A stretch of 20,248 nt of DNA from an uncultured Cuneatibacter sp. (lineage in GTDB: Bacteria; Bacillota; Clostridia; Lachnospirales; Lachnospiraceae): contig CAKQHB010000037.1 in NCBI GenBank assembly GCA_934234215.1, positions 1 through 20,248 on the forward strand, in the 5' to 3' direction. The position numbers and the translations under genes are program-made. The notes beneath the pieces are model-generated. The model made no database searches and was not told the DNA's origin. It saw only the letters and a list, made by a program, of their open reading frames with translations. Below are positions 14,295-20,248 of the stretch, piece by piece; the stretch's first letter is position 1, and every line of letters begins with the position of its first letter.

Positions 14295-14323
14295 TTGCCA
14301 AGGGAAAAAAATCATGGTATCAT
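14295..14323 (+). promoter_or_regulatory. Sigma-A promoter of carAB
   Basis: TTGCCA (14295-14300) and TATCAT (14318-14323) are separated by 17 nt, with an extended TGG before the -10. Transcription should begin near 14330, only a few nt before the leader hairpin. Confidence 0.8.
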
Positions 14324-14333
14324 TTAAAAAACC

Positions 14334-14359
14334 AAAAGGCATACTCTGTCTTTTTTTTT
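14334..14359 (+). terminator. Leader hairpin with U9 tract upstream of carA (possible attenuator)
   Basis: AAAAGGCA (14334-14341) pairs with TGTCTTTT (14347-14354, one G-T wobble) around loop TACTC. The T-run continues to nine in total (14351-14359). It lies at about +5 to +30 of the carAB transcript. Its form is a weak intrinsic terminator ahead of a pyrimidine-supply operon. No PyrR-binding motif was recognised, so UTP-sensitive pausing or slippage is one possible reading. Confidence 0.55.
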
Positions 14360-14434
14360 GAGCAAAAATAGGAAAGTACAATGTTTCAGAGAAAAAGCAG
14401 ATCGGCCGCAGGCGGTTTTAAGATAGGAAAGGAT

Positions 14435-15547
14435 ATGGTATACAGTATGAAAACATCGGAACAGAAGGCATTTCTTATCCTGGAAGATGGTCATGTATTT
14501 ACCGGAACAGCAATCGGCGCAGACCGGGAAATCATCAGCGAGATCGTCTTTAACACTTCGATGACCGGCTATCTGGAAGTTCTGACGGATCCGTCCTATG
14601 CCGGACAGGCAGTAGTGATGACGTATCCACTCATTGGTAATTACGGAATCTGCAGAGAGGATATGGAGTCCAGACAGGCATGGCCGGATGGCTATATTGT
14701 CCGGGAGGTATCCAGACTGCACAGTAATTTCCGTAGTGAGGGCAGCTTACAGGAGTTTTTGGAGGAGCAGAATATTCCCGGTATCGCCGGAATCGACACC
14801 CGTGCATTGACGAAGATCCTTCGTGAAAAGGGAACGATGAACGGTATGATCACCCGCAATGAAAACTTCTCTCTGGAAGAGGTTCTGCCCCGCATTCATG
14901 CATATACCTGCAGCGGTGTTGTAAAGAAAGTTACCTGCAAGGAAAAATACGTTCTGCCCGGTGACGGCTTCCGCGTTGCACTGATGGACTTCGGTGCAAA
15001 GGAGAACATTGCAGAGAGCCTGAACGCCCGTGGCTGTGAAGTGACGATCTATCCGGCAGAGACACCAGCAGAGGAAATCATCGCTTCGAATCCCGACGGC
15101 ATTATGCTGAGCAACGGTCCTGGAGATCCGAAGGAGTGCACCGGTATCATCCGCGAGATCAAGAAGTTGTATGACACCGACATCCCGATCTTTGCAATCT
15201 GTCTGGGGCATCAGCTGATGGCTCTGGCAAATGGCATCAACACTTATAAATTAAAATATGGTCACCGCGGCGGCAACCATCCCGTAAAGGATCTGCAGAC
15301 CGGCAGAGTTTATATCTCATCTCAGAACCACGGCTACGTTGTTGACACGGAGAATCTGGATCCGGCTGTGGCTGTTCCGGCATTTGTGAACGTAAACGAC
15401 GGCACAAACGAAGGACTGGCATACACCGGCAAGAATATTTTCACCGTACAGTACCATCCGGAGGCATGCCCTGGACCGCAGGACTCCTCCTATCTGTTTG
15501 ATCGCTTTATTTCCATGATGGAGAAGGGAGGAAAGAAGAATGCCTAA
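14435..15547 (+). CDS. carA: Carbamoyl-phosphate synthase small subunit
   Basis: A 370-residue glutaminase subunit that releases ammonia from glutamine and passes it to CarB for carbamoyl phosphate, used in pyrimidine and arginine synthesis. The N-terminal CPSase small-subunit domain carries FLILEDGHVFTG and GYLEVLTDPSYAGQ. The class I glutamine amidotransferase domain carries MLSNGPGDPKE, nucleophile C256 (AICLGHQ) and H341/E343 (QYHPEA). The start is uncertain: ATG 14435 follows AGGA by 6 nt. ATG 14447 is 4 codons inside, and ATG 14381 has AGGAAAG upstream but adds a non-conserved, Arg/Lys-rich stretch. The gene overlaps carB by 8 nt. It is transcribed from the promoter at 14295-14323 through the U-tract leader. 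Confidence 0.96.
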   Translation: MVYSMKTSEQKAFLILEDGHVFTGTAIGADREIISEIVFNTSMTGYLEVLTDPSYAGQAVVMTYPLIGNYGICREDMESRQAWPDGYIVREVSRLHSNFRSEGSLQEFLEEQNIPGIAGIDTRALTKILREKGTMNGMITRNENFSLEEVLPRIHAYTCSGVVKKVTCKEKYVLPGDGFRVALMDFGAKENIAESLNARGCEVTIYPAETPAEEIIASNPDGIMLSNGPGDPKECTGIIREIKKLYDTDIPIFAICLGHQLMALANGINTYKLKYGHRGGNHPVKDLQTGRVYISSQNHGYVVDTENLDPAVAVPAFVNVNDGTNEGLAYTGKNIFTVQYHPEACPGPQDSSYLFDRFISMMEKGGKKNA

Positions 15548-18500
15548 GGACAGCAGCATTAAAAAAGTAATGGTGATCGGTTCCGGCCCGATCGTAATCG
15601 GTCAGGCTGCAGAGTTTGACTATGCAGGTACACAGGCATGCCGTTCCCTGAAGGAAGAGGGCGTTGAGGTTGTTCTGGTCAACTCCAACCCGGCTACGAT
15701 CATGACCGATAAGATGATCGCAGACGAAGTTTACATCGAGCCTCTGACCGTTCCGGTTCTGGAGGAGATCATTCGCAAGGAGAAGCCCGACAGCTTACTG
15801 CCGACTCTGGGCGGACAGGCCGGTCTGAATCTGGCGATGGAGTTGGATGAATGCGGTTTTCTGAAGGAAGTTGGCTGCCGTCTGATCGGTACAACTCCCG
15901 AGACGATTCGCAAGGCGGAAGATCGTCAGGAATTTAAAGATACGATGGAGAAGATCCATGAGCCGATCGCTCCGTCTTTGGTTGTGCACAACGTAGAAGA
16001 TGGTATTGCATTTACAAAAACCATCGGATACCCGGTTGTACTGCGTCCCGCTTACACCCTGGGCGGCAGCGGCGGCGGTATCGCAAACAACGAGGAAGAG
16101 CTGATCGAGATTCTGTCCAACGGTCTGCGTCTGTCCCGTGTTGGCGAAGTTCTGGTAGAGCGCTGCATCGCCGGCTGGAAAGAGATTGAGTACGAGGTAA
16201 TGCGTGACTCTGCAGGCAATGTAATCACCGTTTGTAACATGGAGAATCTGGACCCCGTTGGTGTTCATACCGGTGACAGTATCGTAGTTGCTCCGTCTCA
16301 GACACTGGGCGATAAGGAATACCAGATGCTGCGTACTTCTGCGCTGAACATCATCAGCGAGTTAAAGATCACCGGCGGCTGTAACGTACAGTTTGCACTG
16401 CATCCGGAGAGCTTTGAGTACTGTGTTATCGAGGTAAATCCTCGTGTAAGCCGTTCTTCCGCACTGGCATCCAAGGCGACCGGTTATCCGATCGCAAAGG
16501 TTGCAGCAAAGATTGCACTGGGTTACACACTGGATGAGATCCCGAATGCCATCACAAAGAAGACATTCGCCAGCTTTGAGCCGATGCTGGACTACTGCGT
16601 TGTTAAGATTCCGAGACTGCCTTTTGATAAGTTCATCAGCGCAAAGCGTACTTTAACGACTCAGATGAAGGCAACCGGTGAAGTCATGGCAATCTGCACG
16701 AACTTCGAGGGCGGCCTGATGAAGGCAATCCGTTCTCTGGAGCAGCATGTGGACAGTCTGGTATCCAATGCTTACGATAACATGGACGACGAAGAGGTGC
16801 TGGAGGCATTGAAGTCCGTAGATGACCGCCGTATCTACGTCATTGCAGAGGCAATCCGCCGCGGCATTCCGTACGAGCAGATCCATGATATTACAAAGAT
16901 CGACCTGTGGTTCATCGACAAGATCGCGATCTTAGTCGAGATGGAGCAGGCATTAAAGAGCGAAGAGCTGACTCCGGAACTTCTGGCAGAGGCAAAGCGC
17001 ATCGAGTATCCGGACTGCGTTATTGCAAAGCTGACCGGCAAGACCGAAGAAGAGATCAAGCAGATGCGTTATGATAACGGCATCACGGCTTCTTATAAGA
17101 TGGTAGATACCTGTGCAGCCGAGTTTGCTGCAACCACTCCTTACTACTATTCTTGCTACGGCAGCGAGAACGAGGTAGAGGAGACAAGTGGACGCAAGAA
17201 GGTTCTGGTACTTGGTTCCGGCCCGATCCGTATCGGTCAGGGTATTGAGTTCGACTTCTGTTCTGTACACAGCACCTGGGCATTTGCAGAAGAGGGCTAC
17301 GAGACGATCATTGTGAACAACAACCCGGAGACCGTTTCCACCGACTTTGATATTGCGGATAAGCTGTATTTTGAGCCGCTGACTCCGGAAGATGTAGAAT
17401 CCATCGTAAATCTGGAGCATCCGGACGGAGCTGTTGTACAGTTCGGTGGTCAGACTGCGATCAAGCTGACCGAGTCCCTGATGAAGATGGGAGTTCCGAT
17501 CCTTGGTACTGCAGCAGAGGATGTAGATGCAGCAGAGGACAGAGAGCTGTTTGATGAGATTCTGGAGCAGTGTGAGATTCCGAGACCGGCAGGACATACC
17601 GTATTTACCTGCGATGAGGCAATCAAGGCTGCAAACGATCTGGGCTATCCGGTTCTGGTTCGTCCTTCCTATGTACTGGGCGGACAGGGCATGCGTATCG
17701 CGATTTCCGATGAGGATATCCGTGAGTACATCGGCATCATCAACCGGATTGCACAGGAGCACCCGATCTTAGTTGATAAGTATCTGATGGGCAAGGAGAT
17801 CGAGGTAGATGCCGTTTGCGATGGTACCGATATCCTGATTCCTGGTATCATGGAGCACATCGAGCGTGCAGGTATCCATTCCGGTGACAGTATCTCCGTA
17901 TATCCGGCACAGAGCCTGAACCCTCATGTAAAGGGGCAGATCGTAGAGTACACTGGCAGACTGGCGAGAGCACTGCATGTCAAAGGTCTGATCAACATCC
18001 AGTTTATCGTATACGACAATCAGGTTTATGTCATCGAGGTAAATCCCCGCTCCAGCCGTACCGTTCCTTATATCAGTAAGGTTACCGGTATTCCGATCGT
18101 TCCGCTGGCAACAAAGGTGATCACCGGACATACGATCCGTGAGTTGGGCTATGAGCCGGGTCTGCAGAAGGAAGCAGACTACTTCGCGATCAAGATGCCG
18201 GTATTCTCCTTCGAGAAGATCCGCGGCGCTGATATTGCACTGGGACCGGAGATGAAGTCTACCGGTGAGTGCCTTGGTATTGCAAAGACCTTCAACGAGG
18301 CTCTTTACAAGGCGTTTCAGGGCGCTGGCATTCAGCTGCCGAAGCATAAGAAGATGATCATGACCGTCCGCGATGAGGACAAGGAGGAGGCGGTAGACAT
18401 TGCACGCCGTTTCTCCGCATTGGGTTATGAGATCTATGCTACGAGAGGAACTGCTGCAGCTCTGCGTGCAGGCGGCGTGGACGTTCTGCTTGTCAGCAAG

Positions 18501-18734
18501 CTGGAGGAGGAGTCTCCGAACCTGCTGGATCTGATCCTGGGACATCAGATCGATCTGGTTATTGACATTCCGAGCCAGGGCGCTGAGAGAAGCCATGATG
18601 GCTTTATCATCCGTCGTAACGCGATCGAGACCGGTGTGAATGTACTGACTGCGATCGATACCGCAGAAGCACTTGTCACCAGTCTGGAAAATCCGGATGA
18701 TGAGATGACTCTGACCGATATCGCAAAGATCTGA
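15540..18734 (+). CDS. carB: Carbamoyl-phosphate synthase large subunit
   Basis: A 1064-residue synthetase subunit of full family length. Two homologous halves each carry an ATP-grasp fold. The first half starts VMVIGSGPIVIGQAAEFDYAG and makes carboxyphosphate and carbamate. The second starts VLVLGSGPIRIGQGIEFDF near residue 554 and makes carbamoyl phosphate. Each half has a substrate loop (PAYTLGGSGGG and PSYVLGGQGMR) and an ENPR-like metal site (VIEVNPRVSRSSA and VIEVNPRSSRTV). The C-terminal MGS-like domain (from about 935) is the usual site of allosteric control by UMP, IMP or ornithine. The ATG overlaps the end of carA by 8 nt, with GGGAGG 8 nt upstream, so translation is probably coupled. 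Confidence 0.99.
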   Translation: MPKDSSIKKVMVIGSGPIVIGQAAEFDYAGTQACRSLKEEGVEVVLVNSNPATIMTDKMIADEVYIEPLTVPVLEEIIRKEKPDSLLPTLGGQAGLNLAMELDECGFLKEVGCRLIGTTPETIRKAEDRQEFKDTMEKIHEPIAPSLVVHNVEDGIAFTKTIGYPVVLRPAYTLGGSGGGIANNEEELIEILSNGLRLSRVGEVLVERCIAGWKEIEYEVMRDSAGNVITVCNMENLDPVGVHTGDSIVVAPSQTLGDKEYQMLRTSALNIISELKITGGCNVQFALHPESFEYCVIEVNPRVSRSSALASKATGYPIAKVAAKIALGYTLDEIPNAITKKTFASFEPMLDYCVVKIPRLPFDKFISAKRTLTTQMKATGEVMAICTNFEGGLMKAIRSLEQHVDSLVSNAYDNMDDEEVLEALKSVDDRRIYVIAEAIRRGIPYEQIHDITKIDLWFIDKIAILVEMEQALKSEELTPELLAEAKRIEYPDCVIAKLTGKTEEEIKQMRYDNGITASYKMVDTCAAEFAATTPYYYSCYGSENEVEETSGRKKVLVLGSGPIRIGQGIEFDFCSVHSTWAFAEEGYETIIVNNNPETVSTDFDIADKLYFEPLTPEDVESIVNLEHPDGAVVQFGGQTAIKLTESLMKMGVPILGTAAEDVDAAEDRELFDEILEQCEIPRPAGHTVFTCDEAIKAANDLGYPVLVRPSYVLGGQGMRIAISDEDIREYIGIINRIAQEHPILVDKYLMGKEIEVDAVCDGTDILIPGIMEHIERAGIHSGDSISVYPAQSLNPHVKGQIVEYTGRLARALHVKGLINIQFIVYDNQVYVIEVNPRSSRTVPYISKVTGIPIVPLATKVITGHTIRELGYEPGLQKEADYFAIKMPVFSFEKIRGADIALGPEMKSTGECLGIAKTFNEALYKAFQGAGIQLPKHKKMIMTVRDEDKEEAVDIARRFSALGYEIYATRGTAAALRAGGVDVLLVSKLEEESPNLLDLILGHQIDLVIDIPSQGAERSHDGFIIRRNAIETGVNVLTAIDTAEALVTSLENPDDEMTLTDIAKI

Positions 18735-18751
18735 GTGCGAAAAAAGAAAAT

Positions 18752-18801
18752 GAGGAGGCAAGTCTGTGGGCAATGTCATTTAAGTTAAGGCATTGCCACA
18801 G
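18752..18801 (+). other. Ribosome site, five-codon frame and hairpin after carB
   Basis: GAGGAGG (18752-18758) sits 7 nt before GTG 18766, which opens a five-codon frame (M-G-N-V-I) ending at 18783. The frame is inside a hairpin: 18764-18776 pairs with 18790-18801 (one bulged G). This could be a leader peptide, the remnant of a lost gene, or a 3' UTR structure. It is followed by a terminator and not by a gene. Confidence 0.35.
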
Positions 18802-18812
18802 ATGCTCCTTCG

Positions 18813-18852
18813 AGAGCAAGGTAGATAGAAATATGTACCTTGCTCTTTTTTT
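18813..18852 (+). terminator. Intrinsic terminator downstream of carAB
   Basis: AGAGCAAGGTA (18813-18823) pairs with TACCTTGCTCT (18836-18846), an 11-bp stem, and runs into T7 (18846-18852). Of the 378-nt gap between carB and the next gene, the part from 18853 to about 19030 is A/T-rich and shows no gene or other feature that I can support. Confidence 0.92.
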
Positions 18853-19032
18853 AATAGATTTATATCAAACATGTTATTGGTGGTTAAATGATCATGCGTG
18901 AAAAAGAGAGTCATATGAGAAAATTTTTGGCGACTTTTTATCAATATGTTTAATGACAGCTCCTCATACAAAAAGCAGAGGGGAGTCTAAAGCATATCGC
19001 CTGTATTTACTGGATTCAGAATCCTTTATAGC

Positions 19033-19060
19033 TGGACAAATAAAGAAAAAAAGATATAAT
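19033..19060 (+). promoter_or_regulatory. Sigma-A promoter of the CPBP-family gene
   Basis: TGGACA (19033-19038) and a perfect TATAAT (19055-19060) are 16 nt apart. The start of transcription is near 19067, 46 nt before the ATG. Confidence 0.75.
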
Positions 19061-19112
19061 AAAGTCAAAAAAGGAAAGTTACGTCTCTTCCAAATGAAAT
19101 AGGAGAGTGATT

Positions 19113-19958
19113 ATGCAGGGACAAAATAGATTGTATGACTGGTGGAGAGTGCTGTATCCGGTGCTGCTGCAGTGGTTGATTTCGATGCTTGTGATCCTGG
19201 GCTTTCGGTTGTATCTGCAAACTGTATATGCGGCAGGACTGGAAGCGGGCGGTATGGATCCGTTTCAGGCATCCGCGGCGTGGAAAGAGCGTTACCGGGA
19301 GTTGAATCTCGTGATGACAGCAGTGATGCATGGTGTGTGCGTGGCTGTCATGGGCGTACTTTTTGCCCGTCAGAAGAATAATGAGCGCCTGCAGCGTCCG
19401 TGGAAGGGGATGGAATGGCTTCTCGTACTGGCACTGCCGATTCTGGGCGGTGCGGCATGTCTGCTGCTAAATGGCGTGCTGAACCTGACAGGACTGACTT
19501 ATGTGCTGCGTCAGGAGTATGGACAGATGGCAGAGGTGTTGTATGGGGGACCACTTTGTTTAGAGATCGGGACAACGGTGGTGTTAGCACCGATTGCGGA
19601 GGAACTTTTGTTCCGGGGCATATGCCAGAACAGACTGCGTTGGCTGTTTTCTCCGAAGCAGGCAGTGCTGGCAGCGGCAATTTTATTCGGCGTTTATCAC
19701 GGAAGTTTGCTGCAGGGTGTGTATGCATGTGCGCTGGGAATCCTTATTGGATGGAGCTATGAGCGATTTAAAAATATTTTTGCGCCGATTTTGCTTCATA
19801 TGAGTGCCAATGCAATGTCACTTGCGATGACGAAATGGACGGTGCTCAATGATTTTTTTGGAAAAACGCCGATCCGTCTTGGATTGACCGTCATTTTTTG
19901 CGGAATTTTTTGCAGCTTTTTTTGCCGATTGCTTGAAAAATTTTCAAAAGAATTTTGA
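19113..19958 (+). CDS. CPBP family intramembrane glutamic endopeptidase-like protein
   Basis: A 281-residue integral membrane protein of the CPBP (Abi) family, related to the CAAX protease Rce1. All family motifs are present: EELLFR with E163, E164 and R168, FGVYH with F192 and H196, and HMSAN with H229 and N233. About six to seven hydrophobic helices are visible. In bacteria, members have been linked to bacteriocin immunity and peptide maturation, but no bacteriocin gene lies nearby, so the substrate is unknown. The ATG at 19113 follows AGGAGAG (19101-19107). A GTG at 19107 in frame overlaps the ribosome site and is less likely. It is a single-gene unit between carAB and tRNA-Val. Confidence 0.93.
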   Translation: MQGQNRLYDWWRVLYPVLLQWLISMLVILGFRLYLQTVYAAGLEAGGMDPFQASAAWKERYRELNLVMTAVMHGVCVAVMGVLFARQKNNERLQRPWKGMEWLLVLALPILGGAACLLLNGVLNLTGLTYVLRQEYGQMAEVLYGGPLCLEIGTTVVLAPIAEELLFRGICQNRLRWLFSPKQAVLAAAILFGVYHGSLLQGVYACALGILIGWSYERFKNIFAPILLHMSANAMSLAMTKWTVLNDFFGKTPIRLGLTVIFCGIFCSFFCRLLEKFSKEF

Positions 19959-19973
19959 AAAAGCTGCAAAAAA
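19906..19973 (+). repeat. 16-bp perfect inverted repeat overlapping the end of the CPBP gene
   Basis: TTTTTTGCAGCTTTTT (19906-19921) is the exact reverse complement of 19958-19973. The left arm codes for residues near the C-terminus and the right arm begins at the last base of the stop codon. A nested 9-bp hairpin (19941-19949 with 19953-19961) competes with it. No T-tract follows, so it is a 3'-end structure rather than a standard terminator. Confidence 0.6.
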
Positions 19974-20009
19974 CACTTGAAATATGAAAAAAAGAGGAAA
20001 GTCCGGAGT

Positions 20010-20039
20010 GCACGAAAATGGCTTAAAATCGTGCTTTTT
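20010..20039 (+). terminator. Probable terminator of the CPBP gene
   Basis: GCACGA (20010-20015) pairs with TCGTGC (20029-20034) over a 13-nt loop, followed by T5 (20035-20039). The stem is short, so efficiency is uncertain. Confidence 0.5.
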
Positions 20040-20091
20040 GAGAGCTTCAAGCACAAAAGAAAAAACTTTTGAAAAAACTTTGAAAAAACGC

Positions 20092-20120
20092 TTGACTTTT
20101 CTGGGGCTTTCCTGTATACT
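20092..20120 (+). promoter_or_regulatory. Strong promoter of the tRNA gene
   Basis: TTGACT (20092-20097) and TATACT (20115-20120) are 17 nt apart. The expected start near 20127 gives a pre-tRNA leader of about 49 nt rich in AAAC units (20137-20163), framed by CAGCG (20131-20135) and CGCTG (20163-20167), which can pair. Confidence 0.85.
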
Positions 20121-20175
20121 TCATATTCGTCAGCGGGAAACAAAACAAACAAACGAAACAAACGCTGCTGCTTAT

Positions 20176-20248
20176 GGGGTCTTAGCTCAGCTGGGAGAGC
20201 ATCTGCCTTACAAGCAGAGGGTCATAGGTTCGAGCCCTATAGGCCCCA
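20176..20248 (+). tRNA. tRNA-Val (anticodon UAC)
   Basis: A complete cloverleaf of 73 nt: acceptor GGGGTCT with AGGCCCC, D-arm GCTC/GAGC, anticodon stem TCTGC/GCAGA with loop CTTACAA (anticodon TAC), variable loop GGGTC, and T-arm ATAGG-TTCGAGC-CCTAT, then discriminator A. The window ends at the discriminator, so an encoded CCA and any further tRNA genes in the cluster cannot be judged. Confidence 0.97.

Noticed and set aside
14402..14415. GCCGCAGGCGG in the carA leader, matching part of repeat copy 3
   Set aside because: Eleven bases of a GC-rich palindrome with none of the other repeat parts beside it; too short to call a fourth copy.
14330..14434. PyrR-binding or known riboswitch in the carAB leader
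   Set aside because: No PyrR-type conserved loop or other known riboswitch core was recognised; only the hairpin and U-tract are supported.
18780..18971. Minus-strand frame of 63 codons after carB
   Set aside because: It overlaps a terminator hairpin, has no ribosome site and no recognisable protein features.
19993..20006. GAGGAAAGTCCGG, resembling the conserved core start of RNase P RNA
   Set aside because: Only about a dozen bases match, the other conserved RNase P regions are missing, and there are fewer than 200 nt before the tRNA gene. Treated as chance.

Overview
The window looks like a chromosomal segment of a spore-forming, anaerobic Firmicute of the Lachnospiraceae type. The pointers are a complete Spo0A, a SleC-like cortex-lytic protein, a clostridial two-FeoA ferrous-iron operon with a Cys-rich accessory protein, consensus sigma-A promoters and strong AGGAGG ribosome sites. 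The family-level placement rests on recognising the proteins and is an inference.

Layout, left to right. Positions 1-76 hold the right part of a structured repeat. Positions 88-3415 are an iron-uptake operon: consensus promoter, a tandem TTAG-N6-CTAA operator, feoA1, feoA2, two intergenic hairpins, feoB, a small Cys-rich membrane protein and a terminator. A full copy of the repeat follows (3417-3551), then an ABC-F ATPase gene, spo0A with an upstream 0A box, and glgA, each with its own promoter. A third repeat copy (8073-8208) sits where the 5' end of a membrane-protein gene should be. On the minus strand, a SleC-like protein and an N-acetylmuramoyl-L-alanine amidase with a SPOR domain form a two-gene unit. 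Divergent from it is an aminotransferase-fold protein that has lost its catalytic lysine. Pyruvate kinase, the carAB pair (with a hairpin-plus-U-tract leader), a CPBP-family membrane protein and a tRNA-Val(UAC) complete the window.

The genes are mostly housekeeping (iron uptake, glycogen synthesis, glycolysis, carbamoyl phosphate) mixed with sporulation and germination functions (spo0A, sleC-like, amidase). No phage, transposase or CRISPR array was seen.

Two observations stand out. First, a roughly 135-nt dispersed repeat is built from a fixed order of hairpins ending in a U-tract. Between copies the stem sequences change while pairing is kept, which points to selection on structure. Two copies, identical over 76 nt, bracket the feo operon. 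Second, the aminotransferase-like protein (11167-12369) keeps the fold motifs but lacks the PLP lysine and three other active-site residues, so it is a probable pseudoenzyme.
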